64,000 nucleotides of DNA from Candidatus Binataceae bacterium (GTDB lineage: Bacteria; Desulfobacterota; Binatia; Binatales; Binataceae), in the NCBI GenBank assembly GCA_035508495.1, contig DATJMX010000052.1, positions 102,992 through 166,991 on the forward strand, read 5' to 3'. Below are positions 19,689 to 29,145 of this stretch, one piece after another (the first letter of the stretch is position 1; each line of letters opens with the position of its first letter). A program made the translations under genes and the position numbers. The notes beneath the pieces are model-generated. The model was not told the DNA's origin. It did no database searches and was given only the letters and a program-made list of their open reading frames with translations.

Positions 19689-21416
19689 ATGGGTGTGCTA
19701 TCCAGTCTCGGACGCCCGGCCGCGGCGACAATCGGCGCGGCTATGCAACGTCGGCTCGGTCAGGCACACAGATTGAAATCGCGAGTCCGCTCAGATTCAG
19801 AGAGTCGTCAGCGCCGTCATCGCTTGGCGGCAGGATACGATACCAGAGCGTTCGTCCTGACCGTGCTGATCACGGTCATCGCGTTGGGCGGCGTGGGATG
19901 CATGATCGGGCCGAATTACAAACGCCCGCCTGCGCCGCTCGCCCAACAATGGAACGAAGTCGGCGACGCTTCGGTGAACACCAATAGCGAAGAATATGCT
20001 GACTGGTGGAATGTCTTTAACGATGCGGTTCTATCGCACCTGATCCAGATCGCGTACGCGCAAAACCTCACGCTTCGAACGGCCGGGGTCCGGGTTCTCG
20101 AATCGCGCGCGCAGTTGGGACTCGCGATCGGTGAATTCTACCCGCAGCAGCAATTTATAACCGCGGGGGTTTCATACAATCGAATCCCGATCGCGATCCC
20201 CTACAACCTCCTCAGCAATACCTACTGGACGGATTCGTTTGGCGCCCAGGCTTCATGGGAGATCGATGTGTGGGGCAAGTTGCGGCGCAACATCCAATCG
20301 GCCGATGATGCTTTCCTCGCCTCCGTAGCCACCTATGACGATGCTCTGGTCACTCTCACCGGCGACGTGGCCGCGACCTATATTCAGGTTGAAACGCTCG
20401 CCAAACAGGTCGCGATCGCCAAAGAAAATGTCGAACGCCAGAAGGGCATCCTGAAAATTGTAATCGCCCGTCACGATGCCGGCGTCGTCACCGGGCGCGA
20501 TGTCTATCAAGCCGAAAACGTGCTGGGGCAGACCGAAGCCAGCATCCCGCAATTGACTGCCCAGCTTCAGCAATCGAAGAACGCGCTCGCCGTGTTGCTC
20601 GGGATGCCGCCGGGAAGTCTCGACCAACTGCTCGCGAATTCCAAGGGCATCCCTGTCGCACCGGACTCGGTCAGCGTCGGAATTCCCGCCGATCTGCTGC
20701 GCCGCCGCCCCGACCTGCGCGAGGCCGAATTGCAGGCCGCCGCGCAATGCGCACAAATCGGGGTCGCCAAGGCGGATTTGCTGCCGGCCTTCACGCTCTT
20801 CGGCAACGTCAGCACCGTTGGCACCAATGTCGGACGCGGTCTGGAGAGCGTCTTCAACGGCGCCAGCCTTGCCTACTCGGTCGGACCTCAAGTGCAATGG
20901 AACCTGCTCAACTACGGGCAGATTACCAATAATGTCCGCGTCCAGGACGCCAAGTACCAGGAATTACTAATTGACTATCAGAACGCGGTACTCGTCGCGC
21001 AAAAAGACGTTGAAAACGGATTGTCAGCATACGTCGAGTCACGCGAGGCGGTTGGCTACCTCAAATACAGCGTCAAGGCGGCGGAGGGCGCGCTCAATAT
21101 CGTCACGATTCAGTATCGGGAAGGCACCCTCGATTTCACCGCGGTCCTGCTGGCTGAGCAGAATCTGCTCGCCGCGCAGAACGCGCTTGCTCAGGCCGAA
21201 GGGGCGGTACCGCAAGGGCTGGTCGCAACCTATCGCGCGATGGGCGGCGGATGGCAGATTCGCGATGGTAATGATTTCGTCCCGCGTGCCACGCAAAACG
21301 AAATGGCGAATCGTACGTACTGGGGGCGGCTCCTTACGCCGGATCTGATGAAGCCCAAGGCGCCGGGACTTCCCTCGCCAAAGGATGAACGGTTCCCGGT
21401 TCAGTTACCTGAGTAA
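19689..21416 (+). CDS. Outer-membrane efflux channel lipoprotein, NodT/OprM type
   Basis: A 575-residue TolC-superfamily channel that would form the outer-membrane exit duct of the RND pump. The lipobox LGGVGC sits at residue ~71, so the annotated 50-residue N-terminal arm ahead of the hydrophobic core is unusually long; the true start may be a later, non-ATG codon. The mature part opens with GPNYKRPPAP, typical of OprM/NodT proteins. It contains two OEP repeats with coiled-coil hairpins (ADWWNVFNDAVLSHLI; later RRRPDLREAELQAAAQ, the hallmark NodT motif). It precedes the adaptor by 10 bp, and the four genes 19689-29044 look like one operon. Confidence 0.9.
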   Translation: MGVLSSLGRPAAATIGAAMQRRLGQAHRLKSRVRSDSESRQRRHRLAAGYDTRAFVLTVLITVIALGGVGCMIGPNYKRPPAPLAQQWNEVGDASVNTNSEEYADWWNVFNDAVLSHLIQIAYAQNLTLRTAGVRVLESRAQLGLAIGEFYPQQQFITAGVSYNRIPIAIPYNLLSNTYWTDSFGAQASWEIDVWGKLRRNIQSADDAFLASVATYDDALVTLTGDVAATYIQVETLAKQVAIAKENVERQKGILKIVIARHDAGVVTGRDVYQAENVLGQTEASIPQLTAQLQQSKNALAVLLGMPPGSLDQLLANSKGIPVAPDSVSVGIPADLLRRRPDLREAELQAAAQCAQIGVAKADLLPAFTLFGNVSTVGTNVGRGLESVFNGASLAYSVGPQVQWNLLNYGQITNNVRVQDAKYQELLIDYQNAVLVAQKDVENGLSAYVESREAVGYLKYSVKAAEGALNIVTIQYREGTLDFTAVLLAEQNLLAAQNALAQAEGAVPQGLVATYRAMGGGWQIRDGNDFVPRATQNEMANRTYWGRLLTPDLMKPKAPGLPSPKDERFPVQLPE

Positions 21417-21426
21417 TGAGAAATTG

Positions 21427-22611
21427 ATGCAAGCAGAAAGAAAATTCCGAACGGCCGCAGCGACCTGGGCGCTCATCGCGGCAGCTTCGTTCGCCCTGCT
21501 CGTCTCAGGTTGCGGCAAGAAGCCCGAGAACGAGTCGGCGCCACCAGAGGTAACGGTGGCTACGCCCGAAACTCAGTCGGTTACTGATTATCTGGAATTT
21601 ACCGGCAACACCGTCGCCACCGATTCAGTATCACTGGTCGCGCGCGTCGAAGGATATCTGGATAAAATCCATTTCATCGACGGCGCGACCGTAAAAAAGG
21701 GCGCCCTGCTCTTCACGATTCAGCAAGCTCAGTACATCGCGCAATTGCAGCAGGCCAAGTCCCAGGTCGAAGCGCAGAAGGCCGCGCTCTGGCACGCAAC
21801 CACCGAACTTGCCCGCTACACCAGATTGCTCAAGCAGGATGCCGCCACGCAGACCGAAGTCGATCACTGGCACTATGAGAAGGATACCGCGGACGCCAAT
21901 CTCAAGAGCGCAGAGGCTCAAGTGGTAATTGCCGATCTCAACCTCGACTACACTTCGGTGACGGCGCCCTTCGACGGACGGATGGGCCGCCATCTGGTCG
22001 ATCCGGGCAATCTCGTTGGTTCCCCGGGCAAGACGACCGTACTTGCCGAAATCAATCGAATCGATCCGATGTATGTCTATTTCACTATTTCCGAGCGCGA
22101 CCTTCTGCGCATCATAGCCATAAATCACGGCCGCAATGCCTCGCGCGTGACCGCCCAACAAATTCCCGCTTACTTCGGTCTGCTGAACGAGTCTGGCTAT
22201 CCGCGCGAAGGGCGTCTCGATTTCGCCTCGATCAGCGTCGCGCCGACCACGGGCACGCTCCAGCTGCGAGCGATATTTCCGAACAAGGAGCTCGACGTGC
22301 TTCCCGGTCTTTTCGTTCGGGTGCGAGTTCCTGCCCAGGAAAAGCGCGACGCGCTGCTGGTCCCGGGCGATGCCGTCAGCTTTGACCAGCAAGGTGAGTA
22401 TGTACTCGTCGTCGACAGCAAAAATATAGTCGAGCGACGGACCGTCAAGACGGGCGCGCAGGTCGGCGACCGGCTGGTTATCGAGGAAGGTCTTAAGCCC
22501 GACGACAAGGTAATTGTCGAAGGTCTCCTCCAGGCAATTCCGGGTCACGAGGTTAATCCGCAGCAAGCGAGCGCCGCCACCGGCTCGACGCCGGATGCGG
22601 CCGCTCATTAG
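21427..22611 (+). CDS. RND efflux periplasmic adaptor (membrane fusion protein) lipoprotein
   Basis: A 394-residue adaptor bridging pump and outer-membrane channel. The N terminus has a lipobox (LVSGC, Cys ~29). Then come the first beta-strand/lipoyl half (RVEGYLDKIHFIDGATVKKG), an alpha-helical hairpin (~100-160), the second lipoyl half (APFDGRMGRHLVDPGNLVG), a beta-barrel and a membrane-proximal domain ending GLLQAIPGHEV. This is the MexA/AcrA order. I chose ATG 21427 because the signal peptide begins there; an upstream ATG at 21385 lies inside the preceding gene. One adaptor appears to serve two downstream pumps. Confidence 0.93.
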   Translation: MQAERKFRTAAATWALIAAASFALLVSGCGKKPENESAPPEVTVATPETQSVTDYLEFTGNTVATDSVSLVARVEGYLDKIHFIDGATVKKGALLFTIQQAQYIAQLQQAKSQVEAQKAALWHATTELARYTRLLKQDAATQTEVDHWHYEKDTADANLKSAEAQVVIADLNLDYTSVTAPFDGRMGRHLVDPGNLVGSPGKTTVLAEINRIDPMYVYFTISERDLLRIIAINHGRNASRVTAQQIPAYFGLLNESGYPREGRLDFASISVAPTTGTLQLRAIFPNKELDVLPGLFVRVRVPAQEKRDALLVPGDAVSFDQQGEYVLVVDSKNIVERRTVKTGAQVGDRLVIEEGLKPDDKVIVEGLLQAIPGHEVNPQQASAATGSTPDAAAH

Positions 22612-22630
22612 GCAGTCGCCGAGGCGCTGA

Positions 22631-25600
22631 ATGTCGAAGTTTTTCATCGAGCGCCCAATTCTGGCGAACGTTATCGCGATCGTGACGATCCTGCTCGGCG
22701 CGGTCTGCCTCTACACCCTGCCAATTTCGCAATATCCGCAAATCGTCCCGCCGACGATTCAGGTCAGCACCAACTACCCTGGCGCGAGCGCCCAGGTCGT
22801 CGCCACTACTGTAGGTATCCCGATCGAGCAAGGCGTCAACGGCGTCGAAGGCTCGATCTATATGCAGTCGACGAGCGGCAGCGACGGCACCTACATCCTC
22901 ACAGTCACTTTTGCCGTCGGCACGGACCTGAATTCGGCAATTGCGCTGGTTCAAAATGCCGTCAATGGCGCCCTTTCGCAGTTGCCCGAGGCAGTACAGA
23001 CTCAGGGCGTCAGCGTCCAGAAAGTCAGCACCAATGTACTACTCATCGGAAGTCTATATAGCGATGACAATCGCTTCGACGAAACTTTCCTCAGTAACTA
23101 CGCGATCATCAACCTGCAAAATCCAATTGCGCGTCTGCCCGGCGTCGGCCAGGTCCAGGTCCTCGGCGCCGGCCCCTACAGCATGCGCATCTGGCTCGAT
23201 CCGCTGAAGCTCAAGGCCTACGGCCTGACTGTTTTGGACGTGCAGCAGGCAATCAAGAATCAAAACATCCAGGTCGCGGCGGGACAGCTCGGCGGTCCGC
23301 CGGTGGCTTCGAGCCAGATATTCCAGTTTACCGTTAATACGTTGGGGCGCCTGTCCGATGTCAGCGAATTCGAGAACATAGTAATCAAGGCGCATCCGCC
23401 CACGACGCTCGAGACGCAAAGCCAGATCACTGAGGAGGTCGGTCAAACCGCGGCCGTAGTCCGGATTAAGGATGTCGCCAAGGTCGAGTTAAGCCAGGAG
23501 GTTTACTCGACGTTCTCGGGCTTGTCGGGCAAAAGAGCCGCTCAGCTCAACGTCTACACCTTGCCTGGCGCCAACGCCCTCAAGGTCGCACAGGAAGTGC
23601 GCTCCTTGATGGACCAGATGAGCCGCAAGTTTCCGCAGGGACTGAAATATACCGCGCTGCTCGACACTTCGACTTTTATCAAAGACTCGATCAGCGGCGT
23701 CTATTCCGCCCTGATCGAAGCCGGCATCCTGGTTCTGATCGTCATCATAATGTTCCTGCAGAATTTCCGCGCGATGCTGGTGCCGGCGACCACCGTGCCG
23801 GTCACGATCATCGGCGCCTTCGCGGCGATGGCGCTGCTGGGATTTACCGTCAACCTGATGACGCTGTTTGCGCTGATTCTCGCCATCGGCATTGTCGTCG
23901 ATGACGCTATCGTCATAGTTGAAAACACTTCGCACTACATAGAAACGGGCATTGCGCCAAAAGACGCGGCGATCAAGGCGATGGGCGAGCTGACCGGTCC
24001 CGTGATGGGGATCACGCTCGTGCTTACGTCGGTCTTTCTCCCGGCGTCGTTTCTGCCCGGGATCACGGGCCAGATGTTTCGTCAGTTCGCGCTCGTTATC
24101 GCGTCAACCGCGATTATCAGCGCGATGGGCGCTCTTACTTTGAGCCCTACTCAGTGCGCGCTCTACTTGAAGCCCGTGCCGAAGGACAAGAAAGTCAACT
24201 GGCTATTTCGCGGCTTTAATACCGTCTATGGCGCGATCGAGACGCGCTACGTATCCATCGTGCGATGGATGGCGAATCGCACCAAGCAGATGGCGCTGCT
24301 GTTCTTCGGCATAGTGTTCTGCGCCGCCGCCCTCTTCGCACATCATCCCACCGCCTTCCTGCCCACCGAAGACCAGGGATACTGCCTCGTGGTCGCCCGG
24401 CTGCCGCAGGGCGCCTCGCAGCCGCGGATGCGTGACCTTTCCGTCTCAATCGACGGCATCCTCAAGCAAACCCCTGGCATCAAGGGCTGGATCACGAGCG
24501 GTGGATTCTCAGTTCTCGATTCCGCGAACCTCTCCAACGTCATTACTGTCTATGCAATGTACGAGGACTGGGATAAACGCCCCAATGATCTGAGTCAGGC
24601 AGATATCGTCGCTGATCTTCGCGAAAGGTTCCGGTCGATCCATAAAGCGACCTTTACCGTCGTCATCCCACCACCGATTCCCGGTCTGGGGCAATCCGGC
24701 GGATTCGAAATGCTGGTGGAAGACCGCGCGAGTCTCGGCCTGCGCGAACTCCAGCAAGCCGCGCAACGCATAATCGCCAAAGCCAATGAGGATCCCGGAC
24801 TGCGCGGCGTCACCACGACTTTCAGCGCCAACAGTCCTCAGCTCGAACTGGATATCAACCGGACGATGGCCGAATCGCTCGGCGTTACGATCAACGACGT
24901 ATTTTCGACTCTTCAAACCTACCTCGGCTCGACTTATGTCAACCAGTTCAACAAATTCAACCAGAGTTTCCAGGTCAGGCTCCAGGCCGAGGCTGACTAT
25001 CGGAAACAGATCTCGGATATAGGCAATCTCTACGCCCAGAACAAAGATGGACAGATGGTTCCGCTTGGCGCGCTGCTCGACGTTCATCGCGTGCTCGGGT
25101 CGGAGCTGCTGACCCGGTACAACTTGTATCCCGCCGTTCCGGTCATCGGCTCACCTGCCCCCGGCTACAGCTCGGGACAGGCGCTTGACGCAATGGAAGA
25201 CACGGCGAAGGCAAACATGCCGATGGGCATGGCATATGACTGGACCGGGCTCGCCTACCAGGAGCGGCTGACTGGCAGTCAAGCGTACTTTATATTTGCG
25301 CTCTCCATCACATTGGTATTTTTGGTTCTCGCCGCGCAATACGAAAGCTGGACCGACCCGGCTGCGGTCATACTCACTGTGCCGATGGCGCTTGTTGGTA
25401 TCGTCGCAGCTTTAATCGTCAGACGGTTTGCGAGCGATCTCTATACTCAGATCGGTCTGGTCCTGATGATCGCGCTGGCCGCGAAGAATGCGATCCTCGT
25501 CGTCGAATTCGCGCGCGAACTCAAGGCCGGGGGAATGTCTCCGGTCGATGCGGCCGTCGAAGCTGCGCATCGGCGCTTCCGACCGATCATGATGACTTCG

Positions 25601-25834
25601 ATCGCTTTCATCCTCGGTACCGTTCCCCTGCTGACCGCGAGCGGCGCCGGTGCGGCGAGTCAGCAGTCGCTGGGCACAGTGGTTTTCGGCGGGATGCTGG
25701 CTTCGACGATGCTGGCGATTCCGTTCGTACCGGTGTTCTACATCGTGATGGAAGGCGTCAGTGAGCTCCTGAGTGGCGGCAAGACGAGCGAACCGGCGGC
25801 CGTCGAGAGCGCAACGCATAAGGTCGCCGATTGA
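22631..25834 (+). CDS. RND multidrug efflux pump, HAE1 (AcrB/MexB) family, copy 1
   Basis: A 1067-residue proton-driven inner-membrane pump with 12 transmembrane helices and two large periplasmic loops. It starts MSKFFIERPILANVIA, the typical HAE1 opening. Proton-relay residues are present: the paired aspartates in GIVVDDAIVIVEN (TM4) and the lysine in ALAAKNAILVVEFAR (TM10). FLPGITGQMFRQFAL and the docking-domain GSTYVNQFNKFNQSFQV segment are conserved. It lies 19 bp downstream of the adaptor and 18 bp before a second pump of the same family. Substrates cannot be read from the sequence; hydrophobic antibiotics, solvents or lipids are plausible. Confidence 0.95.
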   Translation: MSKFFIERPILANVIAIVTILLGAVCLYTLPISQYPQIVPPTIQVSTNYPGASAQVVATTVGIPIEQGVNGVEGSIYMQSTSGSDGTYILTVTFAVGTDLNSAIALVQNAVNGALSQLPEAVQTQGVSVQKVSTNVLLIGSLYSDDNRFDETFLSNYAIINLQNPIARLPGVGQVQVLGAGPYSMRIWLDPLKLKAYGLTVLDVQQAIKNQNIQVAAGQLGGPPVASSQIFQFTVNTLGRLSDVSEFENIVIKAHPPTTLETQSQITEEVGQTAAVVRIKDVAKVELSQEVYSTFSGLSGKRAAQLNVYTLPGANALKVAQEVRSLMDQMSRKFPQGLKYTALLDTSTFIKDSISGVYSALIEAGILVLIVIIMFLQNFRAMLVPATTVPVTIIGAFAAMALLGFTVNLMTLFALILAIGIVVDDAIVIVENTSHYIETGIAPKDAAIKAMGELTGPVMGITLVLTSVFLPASFLPGITGQMFRQFALVIASTAIISAMGALTLSPTQCALYLKPVPKDKKVNWLFRGFNTVYGAIETRYVSIVRWMANRTKQMALLFFGIVFCAAALFAHHPTAFLPTEDQGYCLVVARLPQGASQPRMRDLSVSIDGILKQTPGIKGWITSGGFSVLDSANLSNVITVYAMYEDWDKRPNDLSQADIVADLRERFRSIHKATFTVVIPPPIPGLGQSGGFEMLVEDRASLGLRELQQAAQRIIAKANEDPGLRGVTTTFSANSPQLELDINRTMAESLGVTINDVFSTLQTYLGSTYVNQFNKFNQSFQVRLQAEADYRKQISDIGNLYAQNKDGQMVPLGALLDVHRVLGSELLTRYNLYPAVPVIGSPAPGYSSGQALDAMEDTAKANMPMGMAYDWTGLAYQERLTGSQAYFIFALSITLVFLVLAAQYESWTDPAAVILTVPMALVGIVAALIVRRFASDLYTQIGLVLMIALAAKNAILVVEFARELKAGGMSPVDAAVEAAHRRFRPIMMTSIAFILGTVPLLTASGAGAASQQSLGTVVFGGMLASTMLAIPFVPVFYIVMEGVSELLSGGKTSEPAAVESATHKVAD

Positions 25835-25852
25835 CGACGCGCCTGTCGACGA

Positions 25853-28800
25853 ATGAGCAAATTCTTCATCGAGCGGCCGATTTTCGCGAACGTGATCGCG
25901 ATAGTCACAATCCTGCTCGGTGCGATCTGCCTATACAACCTGCCCATAGCGCAGTATCCGCAAATCGTGCCGCCGACGATCCAGGTCACGACCTCCTACT
26001 TCGGCGCGAGCGCCGACGTCGTCGCCAACACCGTCGGCATTCCAATCGAGGCCGCGGTGAATGGGGTCGAAAACTCGATCTACATGCAGTCAACCTCGGG
26101 AAGCGACGGCAGCTACACCCTCACCGTCACTTTTTCGATCGGCACCGATCTCAATTCCGCGCTCGCCCTGGTGCAGAACTCCGTTAATACCGCGCTCCCA
26201 CAATTACCGCAGACCGTCCGTTCACAGGGCGTCAATGTAAAGAAGGTCAGCACCAATATACTGCTGATCGAAAGCCTCTACTCAGACGATAATCGATTCG
26301 ACGAGGCTTTTCTCAGTAACTACGCGATCATCAATTTGCAGGATCCTATCGCGCGACTGCCCGGTATCGGCGAGGTAACAGTGTTCGGGGCCGGACCGTA
26401 CAGCATGCGCGTGTGGCTTCAGCCCGACAAGCTCAAGGCCTACGGCCTCACGGCGCTCGATGTCGAACACGCGGTTGAATCGCAGAACGTGCAGGTCGCC
26501 GCCGGCACGATCGGCGGTCCGCCCGCTCCTGGGAACCAGATATTTCAATTTACGGTAAATACCCTCGGCCGCCTTACCACTACCGAACAGTTCGGCAATA
26601 TCATCATCAAGAGTGTCCCGCCGTCGACTCTGCGAAGTGGCGCAAAGGAGAGCTCTGCGGATATCGTCACCGCCTCGGTCGTTCGGATTAAGGACATTGC
26701 GCGCGTCGATCTTAGTCAGCAGGTTTACACCGTATTCTCAACTTTGAGCGGCAAGAGAGCCGCGCATATCGCCGTCTTCGCACTCCCTGGCGCCAACGCA
26801 CTCGAAGTCGCCCAGGAGACCCGGGATCTGATGGCGCAGATGAGCAAAACGTTTCCGCAGGGTCTCAAATACACTTCGCTCTACGACACGACGATCTTTA
26901 TTAACGAATCGATCAGCGCGGTGTATCAGACGCTAATCGAAGCCGGCGTGCTGGTTCTGATCGTCATTATTCTTTTTCTGCAGAATTTCCGCGCGATGCT
27001 CGTGCCGGCGACCACGGTTCCAGTGACTATCATCGGCGCGTTCGCTGCGATGGCTTTGCTCGGCTTCACAGTCAACCTGATGACGCTGTTCGCTTTGATT
27101 CTCGCGATCGGCATCGTGGTTGACGATGCGATCGTGATCGTCGAGAACGCGTCTCATTATATAGAGACTGGACTTACGCCCAAGGATGCCGCGATCAAAG
27201 CGATGGGCGAGCTGACCGGCCCGGTGCTTGGAATCACGCTAGTACTGACCTCGGTGTTTTTGCCGGCCTCGTTTCTGCCGGGCATCACCGGGCAGATGTT
27301 TCGCCAGTTCGCGCTGGTTATCGCGGCGACGGCGATGATCAGCGCGCTCAACGCGCTGACCTTGAAGCCAACGCAGTGCGCCCTCTACTTGCGGCCGATT
27401 CCGAAGGGCAAAACGAAGAACTGGTTCTATCGCGGATTCAATCGCGGCTACGAAAAGGTCGAGGAGCACTACATAACAATCGTGCGCTGGATGGTAAACC
27501 ATCCGGCCAAAATGATCCTGGCGTTCTTCTCACTCGTCGGACTTGCGGCCGCCGCTTTCTCTGTTTATCCGACCGCCCTGATGCCGCTCGAGGACCAGGG
27601 GTATTGCATTGTTATTGCGCAATTACCGGCGGGTTCGTCGCAGCCTCGCGTGCGCAAAGTGTCCGATCAAATCAGCTCGATCCTCAAGACCTCGGAAGGG
27701 ATCAAGGGTTGGGTGACGATCGGGGGATATTCGGCAATGGACAGCGCAAAGCTGTCCAGCGTCATTACTGTATTCACGATCTACCAGGACTGGGACAAGC
27801 GGCCGCCCGGGTTCACCCAGGAAAAGATTTTAATCGAGCTCCAGCATAAGATGGCAGCAGTGCGGGCGGCGGCGGTGCGCGTGCTGCCTCCTTCGCCTAT
27901 TCCTGGACTAGGTAATGCGTTTGGCTTCCAAATGATGGTCGAGGACCGCGGCACCAACGGGTTACAGGAATTGCAAAAGGCGGTCATGCAGATTCTCGGT
28001 CGCGCTCAGAAGCAGCAAGGATTCCTGCGTACCGGCTTCACGACCTTCAGCGCCAACAGTCCGCAAATCTATCTCGACATAAATCGGGTGATGGCGCGCT
28101 CGCTGGGTGTCACCATCAATGACGTATTCAAGACGCTCCAGACCTACCTCGGATCGAGTTACGTCAACCAGTTCAATCAATTCAACCAGAGCTTCCAGGT
28201 CCGCCTGCAGGCAGGCGCCGACTATCGCATCAAGCTACGCGACATCGGCGAGCTTTACGTCGCCAACAGAGATCAGCAGATGGTCCCGCTCGGCGCGGTG
28301 CTGGATGTGCATCGCGTGCTCGGGTCTGAACTCGACACGCGCTACAATCTTTACCCCGCCGCATCGATCACCGGCATTCCGATGCCGACCTACAGTTCCG
28401 GCCAGGCGCTCAGCATCATGGAAGGTTTCGCCGGCCAGGTACTGCCGCAATCGATGGACTACGAATGGACCGGGCTCTCCTACCAGGAAAAGCTGATCGG
28501 CAACCAGGCTTATTTCATCTTCGCGCTTTCGATCACGCTCGTGTTCCTGGTCCTCGCCGCACAATATGAGAGCTGGACGGACCCCGCCGCCGTAATACTC
28601 ACTGTCCCGATGGCACTGGTTGGGATTATCGTCGCGTTGTTCATTCGCAAATTCCCAGTCGATCTGTATACGCAGATCGGACTAGTGCTGATGATCGCGC
28701 TGGCCGCGAAGAATGCGATTCTTATCGTCGAGTTCGCGCGCGAGCTGCGCTCGGAAATGTCGGTGGTTAATGCGGCGGTCGAAGCCGCGCGGCGGCGCTT

Positions 28801-29044
28801 CCGGCCCATTCTGATGACTTCCACGGCGTTCATCCTGGGTGTGGTTCCCCTTTTGACCGCGTCGGGCGCCGGCTCGGCGAGCCAGCAGTCGCTGGGCACT
28901 GTGGTTTTCGGCGGCATGCTGGCCTCGACGCTCCTGGCCATTCCGTTCGTGCCGGTCTTTTATATCGCAGTGCAGCGTGTCGGGGGCGGCGAGCAGCCTG
29001 AACCCGCGAAGCCCCAGTCCGCAGCGGCGCCGGTAAAATCATGA
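25853..29044 (+). CDS. RND multidrug efflux pump, HAE1 family, copy 2
   Basis: A 1063-residue tandem paralogue of the preceding pump, with the same opening (MSKFFIERPIFANVIA), the TM4 Asp-Asp pair and the TM10 Lys all intact. Long stretches around the TM3-TM6 core are virtually identical between copies. The porter and docking loops differ (for example GSSYVNQFNQFNQSFQV versus GSTYVNQFNKFNQSFQV, and a 3-4 residue length change near the C terminus). Both are therefore likely functional, either as alternative homotrimers or as a mixed trimer like MdtBC. No second adaptor follows. The next gene (DUF3300) begins 101 bp later. Confidence 0.95.
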   Translation: MSKFFIERPIFANVIAIVTILLGAICLYNLPIAQYPQIVPPTIQVTTSYFGASADVVANTVGIPIEAAVNGVENSIYMQSTSGSDGSYTLTVTFSIGTDLNSALALVQNSVNTALPQLPQTVRSQGVNVKKVSTNILLIESLYSDDNRFDEAFLSNYAIINLQDPIARLPGIGEVTVFGAGPYSMRVWLQPDKLKAYGLTALDVEHAVESQNVQVAAGTIGGPPAPGNQIFQFTVNTLGRLTTTEQFGNIIIKSVPPSTLRSGAKESSADIVTASVVRIKDIARVDLSQQVYTVFSTLSGKRAAHIAVFALPGANALEVAQETRDLMAQMSKTFPQGLKYTSLYDTTIFINESISAVYQTLIEAGVLVLIVIILFLQNFRAMLVPATTVPVTIIGAFAAMALLGFTVNLMTLFALILAIGIVVDDAIVIVENASHYIETGLTPKDAAIKAMGELTGPVLGITLVLTSVFLPASFLPGITGQMFRQFALVIAATAMISALNALTLKPTQCALYLRPIPKGKTKNWFYRGFNRGYEKVEEHYITIVRWMVNHPAKMILAFFSLVGLAAAAFSVYPTALMPLEDQGYCIVIAQLPAGSSQPRVRKVSDQISSILKTSEGIKGWVTIGGYSAMDSAKLSSVITVFTIYQDWDKRPPGFTQEKILIELQHKMAAVRAAAVRVLPPSPIPGLGNAFGFQMMVEDRGTNGLQELQKAVMQILGRAQKQQGFLRTGFTTFSANSPQIYLDINRVMARSLGVTINDVFKTLQTYLGSSYVNQFNQFNQSFQVRLQAGADYRIKLRDIGELYVANRDQQMVPLGAVLDVHRVLGSELDTRYNLYPAASITGIPMPTYSSGQALSIMEGFAGQVLPQSMDYEWTGLSYQEKLIGNQAYFIFALSITLVFLVLAAQYESWTDPAAVILTVPMALVGIIVALFIRKFPVDLYTQIGLVLMIALAAKNAILIVEFARELRSEMSVVNAAVEAARRRFRPILMTSTAFILGVVPLLTASGAGSASQQSLGTVVFGGMLASTLLAIPFVPVFYIAVQRVGGGEQPEPAKPQSAAAPVKS

Positions 29045-29145
29045 ACTCGGAAGACGTGTACGAAGGTACAATTTACATCGACGGATAAGCGCTTCACGCT
29101 TTGTGATCGAACCAGTAGCGGCTTGTTGATGAATGAGGAAAAAGT

